DNA from: Oscillospiraceae bacterium
Lineage (GTDB): Bacteria > Bacillota_A > Clostridia > Oscillospirales > Oscillospiraceae
Length of the DNA stretch: 12,497 nucleotides
Assembly: GCA_017627975.1 (NCBI GenBank)
Contig: JAGAFT010000245.1
Coordinates: 1-12,497 of the forward strand
Direction: 5' to 3'
In this document: piece after piece, positions 1-6,569 of the stretch
Numbering within the stretch: the first letter of the stretch is position 1
Layout of the letters: each line of letters opens with the position of its first letter
The notes under the pieces: generated by a model
Told to the model about the DNA's origin: nothing
Databases searched by the model: none
What the model saw: the letters and a program-made list of their open reading frames with translations, nothing else
Made by a program: the position numbers and the translations under genes

Positions 1-404
1 CGATGGACGCTCCAGCTTCCGTCCGGAGAGAAGATCACATTGCTGTTATAGAGCGTGCCGTTTACCGCGTCCCGCTCCGAAAAGCCCATGCTCACATAGG
101 CTTTGGCATCTCTCGCCGCGTCGGAGAGCTGTCTGAATTCCTCGCCTCCGGCGATCAGGGATGCGTCGTAGTAGCGCTTCCAGTCCGCCCGTCCCGCTTC
201 GGTCCGCTTTCCCATGCTGAAGCCAAAATTCATCCCGATCGGATATCCGGGGATAAAAAGCTCCGGAAACACAATCAGCTCCGCCTCTTCCGCTGCGGCA
301 TTCCGAATACAGCGCAGCGCCTTCTTCAGGCCGCCGGCTTTGTCGAACATCACCGGTTCCGCCTGAATGACGGCGATCCGGCAGGTCTCCTGTACATCTT
401 TCAT
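1..404 (-). CDS. Nitrilase-branch carbon-nitrogen hydrolase (partial, 3' end outside window)
   Basis: The first 134 codons of a carbon-nitrogen hydrolase are visible; the gene runs off the left edge. The protein opens with the family beta-strand IAVIQAEPV (residues 10-18). It then has IVFPELFIPGYP (44-55), which matches the nitrilase active-site signature E-x2-[LIVM]-x-G-Y-P, with Glu48 as the presumed catalytic base. GTLYNSNVIFSPDGS near residue 117 onward is the usual lead-in to the catalytic-lysine region, which lies just outside the window along with the cysteine. The extended PGYP form points to true nitrilases (nitrile to acid plus ammonia) rather than to amidases, but the substrate cannot be read. 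The first glycine of the classical signature is replaced by Glu40. ATG at 404 is chosen because GAGGAGG lies about 8 nt upstream. The gene is transcribed away from the defence operon and need not be functionally linked to it. Confidence 0.85.
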   Translation of the reverse strand, partial: MKDVQETCRIAVIQAEPVMFDKAGGLKKALRCIRNAAAEEAELIVFPELFIPGYPIGMNFGFSMGKRTEAGRADWKRYYDASLIAGGEEFRQLSDAARDAKAYVSMGFSERDAVNGTLYNSNVIFSPDGSWSVH

Positions 405-456
405 CAGAATCAGCCTCCTCTGCAAGTTTTCCGGTTCTGCGATATGCTTTGATTTG

Positions 457-485
457 AGTATAGCAAAAAAAAGAGAGCCACACAA
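457..485 (-). promoter_or_regulatory. Sigma-A-like promoter of the nitrilase gene
   Basis: On the minus strand there is a -35 TTGTGT (485-480), a 17-nt spacer containing a run of T, and a -10 TATACT (462-457). The predicted start of transcription is near 450, giving a leader of about 45 nt before the ATG at 404. It lies back to back with the promoter of the plus-strand operon, so A-rich DNA is shared by both. This is a match by eye to the consensus; no start site is known. Confidence 0.6.
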
Positions 486-505
486 GAAAAAAGTAGAAAA
501 CCATA

Positions 506-568
506 CCAAGTATCAAAAGACTGCGTACTTGATTTCAAAAACAGATATGGTACAATGATTATACTTGA
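506..568. promoter_or_regulatory. Candidate operator: three TACTTG half-sites around the operon promoter
   Basis: An inverted pair CAAGTA (507-512) and TACTTG (526-531), separated by 13 nt, overlaps the -35 of the plus-strand promoter. A third copy, ATACTTGA (561-568), sits at the predicted transcription start and repeats GTACTTGA (525-532) at a 36-nt distance. An outer pair CCATA (501-505)/TATGG (546-550) encloses the inverted pair. Position across the -35 and start site is typical of a repressor site. The likeliest protein from context is the HxlR regulator encoded at the end of the operon, but that is inference; short AT-rich repeats can also occur by chance. Confidence 0.4.
529..556 (+). 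promoter_or_regulatory. Promoter of the sngABC-hxlR operon, extended -10
   Basis: The -35 is TTGATT (529-534), the spacer is 16 nt, and the -10 is TACAAT (551-556), preceded by TGG (548-550), which gives an extended TGn -10 element. Transcription would start near 563, about 40 nt before the GTG start of the first gene. The upstream DNA from about 465 to 500 is A-rich and could act as an UP element. It is the only good promoter seen for the four-gene operon. Confidence 0.65.
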
Positions 569-601
569 AACTGTCATCCGCTGCGAAGGGAGGCGTCTGA
601 A

Positions 602-2425
602 GTGCAGCTGGCAGAGCTGATCACCTATGCCAAAGAGAATTATCAGATTGAAGAACAGCATAAGTGGTCCGATTTTCCCGGCTTCTCCGTGCTCTGCCAT
701 CCGCAGACCGGAAAATGGGTCGCCCTGCTGATGCGGCAATGGGACGCCGAAGCCGGCGCAGAGATCGAACGCTGTGACCTGAAATGCGGCGGCGAAAACC
801 AGCGGCACTTTCAGCAATCTTATCTCTCGCCTCCCATCCGGATGAAAGGAAGCAAATGGGTGGATATCACCTTCGATGACCGCACGGAGCAAAGTGTGGT
901 CTTTGCGCTTTTCGATCAGGCTGTCACAGAGGGGAACGGCCACGGCTATACCATCGTTCTCCCTTCACTGCATTCCTTCGGCGAAGACCATTATCAGGAA
1001 ACTGCCTTGCCCTTCGCCGGAAGCACTTGCATGGCCGAAAAAGAAAAACTCCCTGATCGCCTGCGGGAGATGCGGCGTCTGTATGAATATGGCAGAGAAT
1101 CCACCTCGGCCAAGGCCGGCAATTTCTATCGCCAGGCGGTATTCATGCAGGATTATGAGGATGACGTTCCGTGGACGGGCGATTTTGTCTGCTTTTTTCC
1201 AACCTATCATGATCTGACCACGAAGCAGCTGCGCGGTTATTTCACATGGCGGGCCCGGCTGCGCAAAGGAGATTATCAGCCGATTGCCACCTCTGCCGCA
1301 TATTTGTACATCTATGAGTTGTTGAATGGCGTCGGTGCGGCTTCTCCGGAAGAAAGTCTGCAAAAGCTTCGGGATTTTGAGAAGGGCTATTTGGATTCCG
1401 GGATTGGAGATGCGCATATGCGGCCCAATCTGCGGCGCTGGATGCTGGAATTCTCTGTGCTGAACAATCTTTCTCCGACATTGGCCAGGCAAGTTGCGGA
1501 TCCGGAAATAATCGAACGGGATGCGGCCCTGGCGGCTTTACGTTCACCGGAAAACCATTCCGATGAGGATGTGTTTGCCGCACTGTGCTGCCTTGGCGGG
1601 AAAAAAGCGGAGAACTCCCCTGTGCTCGCGATCCATTCGGAAAGGGGCAAAGCCCTGTTCGCGCAATGCTGGCGGAAGGCCTCCGCTTATGTCTGGCAGG
1701 GAAAAGATCTGTTTGCTCTCTGCTTTGGTGAAAAGACCGCCCGTCGCTGGTATCCGTTGACCAACGCAGTATATTATGAGCAAACAAGGCAGAAAGACAG
1801 AGTCTATTTCCTGAACGACTGCCGCAGCTACTGCTGCCGCAACGGTGCCTGGCAGGTGGAGGCCTATGAAAAGCTGTCCTTTGACAAGAGCCGGCTGCAG
1901 GGCTTTCTGCATGAGACAGACGCCCGGCTGCGCCGCTATCTGAAAACAGGGCGGTATTTGCGGGAAAACACGGCGGATGAATGGGCCGTTGCCTATATTG
2001 ACGCGGTGATCGGCGAGGACAAAAAGGCCGCGATCGAAGCATCCAGACCCTGGATCACCATCGACCTGTCCGGCCTGGAACAGATTCGGCGTGACGCGGA
2101 CACCACCCGCGAGAGCCTGCTGACGGAGGAGGAGATGGCAGAGCTGGAAGAAGCGGCCCCATCCACAGCAGTGGATGAACCCTGCAGTCTCCCTCTGGAT
2201 CTCATACAGATTCAAATCCTTCGATCCCTTCTGGAGGAACAGGATGCGGCCGGGATCATCAAAGCTCATCACCTGATGCCGAGTATGACGGCGGATGCCA
2301 TCAACGAGGCACTCTTTGACGAGATCGGCGATACCGTTCTCCTGTGTGAAGATGATAAACTGCTGCTGGTGGATGACTATATCGAAGAACTGAAGCAAAT
2401 CCTTGGAGGAACAGGCAATGGATGA
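602..2425 (+). CDS. sngA: TerB-N/TerB-C domain protein, Shango component SngA
   Basis: This 607-residue cytoplasmic protein has no signal peptide or membrane segment. Residues about 1-115 resemble the small MmcQ/YjbR fold (a KWVALLM strand, CDLKCG at 58-63, KWVDITFDD at 85-93); this assignment is tentative. Residues from about 165 form a TerB-N domain, recognised by DLTTKQLRGYFTWRARLRKG (204-223) and the YLYIYELLNGVG helix (234-245). Residues about 530-605 form a TerB-C domain (QIQILRSLLEEQD through the VDDYIEELKQIL end). A charged low-complexity linker (about 500-528) precedes it. The TerB protein is the first of the three Shango proteins; it is probably a scaffold or sensor for the ATPase and helicase, and its molecular role is not established. 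GTG at 602 is chosen because GGGAGG (588-593) lies 8 nt upstream. The 3' end overlaps the next gene by 8 nt. Confidence 0.82.
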   Translation: MQLAELITYAKENYQIEEQHKWSDFPGFSVLCHPQTGKWVALLMRQWDAEAGAEIERCDLKCGGENQRHFQQSYLSPPIRMKGSKWVDITFDDRTEQSVVFALFDQAVTEGNGHGYTIVLPSLHSFGEDHYQETALPFAGSTCMAEKEKLPDRLREMRRLYEYGRESTSAKAGNFYRQAVFMQDYEDDVPWTGDFVCFFPTYHDLTTKQLRGYFTWRARLRKGDYQPIATSAAYLYIYELLNGVGAASPEESLQKLRDFEKGYLDSGIGDAHMRPNLRRWMLEFSVLNNLSPTLARQVADPEIIERDAALAALRSPENHSDEDVFAALCCLGGKKAENSPVLAIHSERGKALFAQCWRKASAYVWQGKDLFALCFGEKTARRWYPLTNAVYYEQTRQKDRVYFLNDCRSYCCRNGAWQVEAYEKLSFDKSRLQGFLHETDARLRRYLKTGRYLRENTADEWAVAYIDAVIGEDKKAAIEASRPWITIDLSGLEQIRRDADTTRESLLTEEEMAELEEAAPSTAVDEPCSLPLDLIQIQILRSLLEEQDAAGIIKAHHLMPSMTADAINEALFDEIGDTVLLCEDDKLLLVDDYIEELKQILGGTGNG

Positions 2426-3746
2426 ACACAGAAAAGTACCGAAACGTATCGCACAGACGGTACTGAACTCTTTGAAGGGCGGCGTGGTGCCGCGCATCGG
2501 ACTGCCGTATATCACGGTCGGCAGAAAAAATGAGATTGAAGCTCTGCTGCACGATGTGGATATCATTTCAGAAGGCGGCGCGTCGTTCCGCTTCATCGTC
2601 GGGCGCTACGGCAGCGGCAAGAGCTTTCTCCTGCAGACCATCCGCAACTATGTGATGGACCGGGGCTTTATCGTGGCAGATGCCGACCTCTCCCCCGAGC
2701 GGCGTTTACAGGGCACCAGGGGACAGGGACTTGCCACATACCGTGAACTGATCTCCAATCTGTCGACGAAAACGAAGCCGGAGGGCGGTGCTCTGACGCT
2801 GGTGCTGGACCGCTGGATCAGCGCGGTTCAGAATGAGGCCATGCAGGAGGCCGGACTTTCTCCCGATGATCCCGCCCTGGCCGCCGCCACGGACAGGAAA
2901 ATCTACGCGGTGACGTCTTCCGTCAGCGAGCTGGTACACGGCTTTGAATTTGCCCGGCTCCTGTCCGCCTATTACCGTGCCTATGTGAATGGGGACGATG
3001 CGACGAAAGCGAAGGTCATACGCTGGTTCCGGGGCGAGTACGCGCTGAAGAGCGAGGCAAAGGAAGCCCTCGGCGTCAACATCATCATTACGGACGACGA
3101 CTGGTACGACTATCTGAAGCTCTTTGCCTCCTTTTTCCGTCTGGCGGGCTATACCGGCATGTTCATCATGATCGACGAGCTGGTGAACATCTATAAAATT
3201 CCCAACTCGATCACCAGACAGTATAACTATGAGAAGATGCTGACCATGTACAACGACACCCTGCAGGGCAAGGCAAAATATCTCGGCATTCTCATGGGGG
3301 CTACACCCCAGGCCCTGGAGGACAAGCGGCGGGGTATTTACAGCTATGAAGCGCTGCGCTCCCGGCTGGCGGAAGGGCGCTTCTCCAGACCGGGCGCAAG
3401 GGATCTTCTCGCCCCTGTGATCCGACTGGAACCGCTGACCGCCGAGGAGATGCTGGTGCTGTGCGAAAAGCTCTCGGAGATGCACGCAGGACTGTACGGG
3501 TATGCCCGCAGCGTTACCACCGAGGATTTGGTGAATTTTATCAAGATCGAGTACGGACGCATCGGTGCAGATCAGAACATCACACCCCGTGAGGTGATCC
3601 GCGACTTTATCGAGCTGCTGGATCTGCTGTACCAGAATCCGAAAATGCACATTACCGAGCTCCTTTCCTCCGAGGAATTCAGTTACGCCAAATCAGAAGC
3701 TGTCTCCGATGAGGCCGAGGCGGGCTTTGTGGAGTTTACCATATGA
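2418..3746 (+). CDS. sngB: BrxD-like P-loop ATPase, Shango component SngB
   Basis: A 442-residue cytoplasmic ATPase of the BrxD/DUF2791 type (AAA+/STAND-like). The Walker A motif GRYGSGKSF holds the nucleotide-binding Lys68, and the Walker B strand MFIMIDEL ends in Asp253-Glu254. Between them lies ADADLSPERRLQG, a conserved segment of this ATPase family following Walker A. The family is known from type 2 BREX (brxD) and from Shango, in both cases beside an Lhr-like helicase; it presumably uses ATP hydrolysis to load or gate the helicase on DNA, though this is not shown. I place the start at ATG 2418, because GGAGG (2405-2409) is 8 nt upstream. A longer in-frame reading from TTG 2403 would start on top of that ribosome binding site. 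The gene overlaps sngA by 8 nt and sngC by 4 nt (ATGA), so the three are translationally coupled. All catalytic motifs look intact. Confidence 0.85.
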   Translation: MDEHRKVPKRIAQTVLNSLKGGVVPRIGLPYITVGRKNEIEALLHDVDIISEGGASFRFIVGRYGSGKSFLLQTIRNYVMDRGFIVADADLSPERRLQGTRGQGLATYRELISNLSTKTKPEGGALTLVLDRWISAVQNEAMQEAGLSPDDPALAAATDRKIYAVTSSVSELVHGFEFARLLSAYYRAYVNGDDATKAKVIRWFRGEYALKSEAKEALGVNIIITDDDWYDYLKLFASFFRLAGYTGMFIMIDELVNIYKIPNSITRQYNYEKMLTMYNDTLQGKAKYLGILMGATPQALEDKRRGIYSYEALRSRLAEGRFSRPGARDLLAPVIRLEPLTAEEMLVLCEKLSEMHAGLYGYARSVTTEDLVNFIKIEYGRIGADQNITPREVIRDFIELLDLLYQNPKMHITELLSSEEFSYAKSEAVSDEAEAGFVEFTI

Positions 3747-5995
3747 ATGTATTTGAGCGCTACGCTCCCTTTATTCAGGACTATATCTACCGCTCCGGCT
3801 GGCAGAGTCTGCGGGCGGTACAGAACGCCGCGGGAGACGCCATCTTCAACACAGAAGAAAATGTGCTGCTCACGGCCTCTACGGCCTCGGGCAAGACGGA
3901 GGCTGCCTTTTTCCCGATCCTGACACTGCTGGATGAAACCCCTTCCCAAACCGTTGGCGTTCTCTATATTGCCCCGCTCAAGGCGCTGATCAATGACCAG
4001 TTCGGACGGCTCAGCGAGCTGTGCGAGGAAAAGGGTATTGCCGTGACCCGCTGGCACGGAGACGCAGCCCAATCCGGAAAGAGGAAGCTGCTGAAAAAGC
4101 CCTCCGGCATCCTGCAGATCACACCGGAATCTCTCGAATCGCTGCTGCTGGGCAAGCACATGGAGATCCCGTCCCTGTTTGGTGACCTGCGCTTCATTGT
4201 CATCGATGAGATCCACTCCCTGCTGCGGGCAGACCGGGGTCTGCAGACCTTCTGCCTGATCGAGCGGCTTTGCAAGCTGGCGAGCTGCGACCCTCGCCGC
4301 ATCGGCCTGTCCGCTACCATCGGGAATCCGGAGCTCGCGGGACAGTTTCTGGCAGCGGGCAGCGGCCGCGGCACGGTCATTCCGAAATTTGACGGCGGCA
4401 AAGAGGTCTGGCGGCTCAGTATGGAGCACTTCTACAACTCCCCGCCTCAGGTAGACGAAGGAAAGCTCATTCCGCCGGATCTTCCGCCGGTAGAGGAAGC
4501 CACCGACACCGCACCGAAAGCTGCCGACCCGGGGATCGGCTATATCTTTGAGCATACCCGAGGCAAGAAGTGCCTGGTGTTCACCAACTCCCGTGAGGAA
4601 TGCGAGGCCGTCTGCCAGCAGCTTCGGCAATACTGCGAGGTCAATCACGAGGCCGACCGTTTTCTGATCCACCACGGCAACCTCTCCGCTTCTTACCGCG
4701 AAAGCGCCGAGGAGGAAATGAAGGATGACGATTCGATGATGAGTGTCTGCGCTACGGCAACGCTGGAGCTGGGCATCGATGTAGGCCGTCTGGAACGGGC
4801 TTTTCAGATCGACGCGCCGTTTACCGTCTCCGGCTTTCTGCAGCGCATGGGCCGCACCGGGCGTCGGGGTGACCCCTCGGAGATGTGGTTTGTGATGCGG
4901 GAGGATCACCAGGAGGCCCGGGCCATGCTGCCGGACAGCATCCCATGGTACCTGATTCAGGGCATCGCCCTGGTGCAGCTCTATATTGAGGAACGCTTTG
5001 TAGAGCCGCCTCGTCTGGATCGCCTGCCCTACAGTCTGCTGTATCACCAGACCATGAGCACCCTCGCCTCCCACGGCGAGATGACGCCGGGCGAGCTGGC
5101 ATCCCGTGTACTGACGCTCAGCTGCTTTCAACGGATCACGCAGGAGGATTACCGCCTGCTGCTGCGGCATCTTCTTGAGATTGACCACATCAACCGCACG
5201 GAAAACGGCGGGTTGATTCTTGGCTTAGCGGGAGAGCGGATCGTCAACAATTACAAGTTTTACGCGGTGTTTCAGGAGAACGTGGAATACACCGTACGCG
5301 CCGGCTCCGAGCAGTTGGGCACCATCGTAAAGCCGCCCCCTGTGGGCGACAAAATCGCCATTGCCGGCCGTGTCTGGGTGGTAGAAGACGTGGATCACAA
5401 ACGGCGGGAGTTGTTCTGTACCCTGGTCAAGGGCAATATTCCCGCCTACTTCGGTGACGTGGCAGGCGATATCCACACCCATATTCTGGAGCGTATGTAC
5501 CGGGTGCTCTGTGAGGACAGGCAGTATCCTTATCTGATGCCCCATGCCGTCTTCCGTCTGGCGGATGCACGGGAGACCTTCCAAAAATCGCACATGGCAG
5601 ACAGGCCTCTTGTTCATCTCGGCGGCAGGATGTGGGCGCTGTTCCCCTGGGTGGGCACCTACACGTTCCTCGCTCTGGAACGCTTTCTGAAGCTGCGCTG
5701 CGGTCAGAGGCTTGGCCTGAAGGGGCTGCAGTCCTCCCGCCCGTACTATATGCAGTTTACCATGCAGGTGAGTGAAGCGGAGTTTTACGAAATCGTCAGT
5801 CTGGAAGCGGAAAAAGAAATTGACCCGCTGGAGCTGGTGTATGAAAAGGAAGTTCCGGTCTTTGAGAAGTACGATGAATATGTGCCGGAGGAGCTGGTCC
5901 GTAAGGGCTTTGCCTGCGGCGTGCTCGACATGGAAGGCATGAAGCAGCGTGTTCTGAGCTGGAAAAAGTATGGAGGGAAACAACTTGAAGCGTGA
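3743..5995 (+). CDS. sngC: Lhr/BrxHI-like DEAD/DEAH superfamily 2 helicase, Shango component SngC
   Basis: A 750-residue SF2 helicase with every core motif visible. Walker A is TASTASGKTEA (Lys51), motif Ia is APLKAL (about 78-83), and Walker B is DEIH (155-158). Motif III is SAT (190-192), motif IV lies at HHGNLS (310-315), motif V is TLELGIDVG (340-348), and motif VI is QRMGRTGRRG (367-376). The roughly 370 residues after the motor are accessory; in Lhr-type helicases this part holds a winged helix and a large C-terminal module. The order of motifs and the wording of V and VI fit the Lhr/BrxHI group. In the defence context it is expected to translocate on or unwind phage DNA; no nuclease domain is seen. 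GGAG (3731-3734) lies 8 nt before ATG 3743, which overlaps the sngB stop as ATGA. Its own stop lies inside the start of the HxlR gene. Confidence 0.88.
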   Translation: MNVFERYAPFIQDYIYRSGWQSLRAVQNAAGDAIFNTEENVLLTASTASGKTEAAFFPILTLLDETPSQTVGVLYIAPLKALINDQFGRLSELCEEKGIAVTRWHGDAAQSGKRKLLKKPSGILQITPESLESLLLGKHMEIPSLFGDLRFIVIDEIHSLLRADRGLQTFCLIERLCKLASCDPRRIGLSATIGNPELAGQFLAAGSGRGTVIPKFDGGKEVWRLSMEHFYNSPPQVDEGKLIPPDLPPVEEATDTAPKAADPGIGYIFEHTRGKKCLVFTNSREECEAVCQQLRQYCEVNHEADRFLIHHGNLSASYRESAEEEMKDDDSMMSVCATATLELGIDVGRLERAFQIDAPFTVSGFLQRMGRTGRRGDPSEMWFVMREDHQEARAMLPDSIPWYLIQGIALVQLYIEERFVEPPRLDRLPYSLLYHQTMSTLASHGEMTPGELASRVLTLSCFQRITQEDYRLLLRHLLEIDHINRTENGGLILGLAGERIVNNYKFYAVFQENVEYTVRAGSEQLGTIVKPPPVGDKIAIAGRVWVVEDVDHKRRELFCTLVKGNIPAYFGDVAGDIHTHILERMYRVLCEDRQYPYLMPHAVFRLADARETFQKSHMADRPLVHLGGRMWALFPWVGTYTFLALERFLKLRCGQRLGLKGLQSSRPYYMQFTMQVSEAEFYEIVSLEAEKEIDPLELVYEKEVPVFEKYDEYVPEELVRKGFACGVLDMEGMKQRVLSWKKYGGKQLEA
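5972..5977 (+). promoter_or_regulatory. Ribosome binding site that selects a TTG start for the HxlR gene
   Basis: GGAGGG (5972-5977) lies inside the last codons of sngC, 7 nt before TTG at 5985. The in-frame ATG at 5970 overlaps this site and has no Shine-Dalgarno of its own, so it is unlikely to be used. A further in-frame ATG at 6000 has only weak complementarity upstream. The spacing makes TTG 5985 the best start. Confidence 0.7.
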
Positions 5996-6401
5996 GTATA
6001 TGAGCTATGAGGAATATCTGGTCAATGTGAAAAAGGGTATTGTGACCAAAGACGGAAACTGCCCCGTGACGCCGCTGCTGATTATGCTGCAGGGACGGTG
6101 GAAGTCTCAGCTGATGTACGAAATGTGCATCTATGACACCGTTCGCTTCGGCCAGCTCAAGAAGGATCTGCCCGGCATCACCAACACCATGCTGACCAAG
6201 GCCCTGCGGGAACTGGAGGAGTCCGGTCTCATCAGCCGGGAGCAGTTCAACGAGATCCCTCCCCACGTAGAGTATTCTTTGACTGACATGGGCCGCGATC
6301 TGCTGCCCGTTTTCTACGCCATTATGAACTGGGGCTTTCAGCATGAAAAGGAACTCTATGGGAAAACGAAGTCTTCCCATTGTGACAACGATGCGCCTTA
6401 A
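5985..6401 (+). CDS. HxlR-family winged-helix transcriptional regulator with N-terminal Cys
   Basis: A 138-residue regulator from the TTG at 5985. The HxlR fold is clear: CPVTPLLIMLQGRWKSQLM (26-44), then RFGQLKKDLPGITNTMLTKA (the recognition-helix region), LRELEESGLISRE, and the wing PPHVEYSLTDMGRDLLPV ending near NWGF. Cys26 sits in the Cys-Pro position that is the sensing thiol in YodB-type members, which respond to quinones, diamide or related stress; two further Cys (48 and 133) are not family-wide. The gene overlaps the end of sngC by 11 nt and has a strong ribosome binding site, so it is read from the defence operon's transcript. It could autoregulate the operon through the half-sites at 506-568, or control something elsewhere; both are inference. 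I know of no regulator counted as a core part of Shango. Confidence 0.88.
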   Translation: MKREYMSYEEYLVNVKKGIVTKDGNCPVTPLLIMLQGRWKSQLMYEMCIYDTVRFGQLKKDLPGITNTMLTKALRELEESGLISREQFNEIPPHVEYSLTDMGRDLLPVFYAIMNWGFQHEKELYGKTKSSHCDNDAP

Positions 6402-6474
6402 TAAAATGCTTTGCCCGGATCCGACGCGATGGTAGAATCCGGACGGCAGGGGAAGCGGCAACTATCATCCGGTT

Positions 6475-6491
6475 CAAGCGGTAAACGCTTG
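6475..6491 (+). other. Small hairpin downstream of the HxlR gene
   Basis: CAAGCG-GTAAA-CGCTTG forms a 6-bp stem with a 5-nt loop. Only a short TT follows, so it is a poor terminator on its own. No gene is visible between the HxlR stop (6401) and the larger terminator hairpin at 6515. Confidence 0.3.
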
Positions 6492-6514
6492 TTCCGCGCT
6501 GCACGCATAAATAA

Positions 6515-6558
6515 CGGCAGGGACTGTGTCTCCGTTCTCGGTGATGCAGTCCCTGCCG
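6515..6558. terminator. Bidirectional intrinsic terminator between convergent operons
   Basis: A perfect 12-bp inverted repeat, CGGCAGGGACTG (6515-6526) and CAGTCCCTGCCG (6547-6558), has a 20-nt loop. On the minus strand the stem is followed by TTATTTAT, a good U-rich tail 12 nt past the end of the spermidine-synthase-like gene. On the plus strand it is followed by CTGTTTTC, a weaker tail for the defence operon. The placement between two convergent stop codons (6401 and 6570) supports a role in both directions. Confidence 0.8.
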
Positions 6559-6569
6559 CTGTTTTCATC

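Noticed and set aside
46..516. Minus-strand frame with a hydrophobic start, like a small membrane protein
   Set aside because: It covers the nitrilase gene in another frame and its hydrophobic part is only the AT-rich promoter region read as codons.
3683..5188. 501-residue open frame on the minus strand
   Set aside because: Antisense to the helicase gene, whose motifs are all intact; no domain is recognisable in the antisense translation.
602..5995. Interpretation as a type 2 BREX locus
   Set aside because: The ATPase and helicase do resemble BrxD and BrxHI, but no methyltransferase, phosphatase (PglZ) or kinase gene is present, and the TerB protein in first place fits Shango better.
6415..6442. 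CCGGAT...ATCCGG inverted repeat as terminator of the defence operon
   Set aside because: Only a 6-bp stem with a 16-nt loop and no U-rich tail; the hairpin at 6515-6558 is far stronger.
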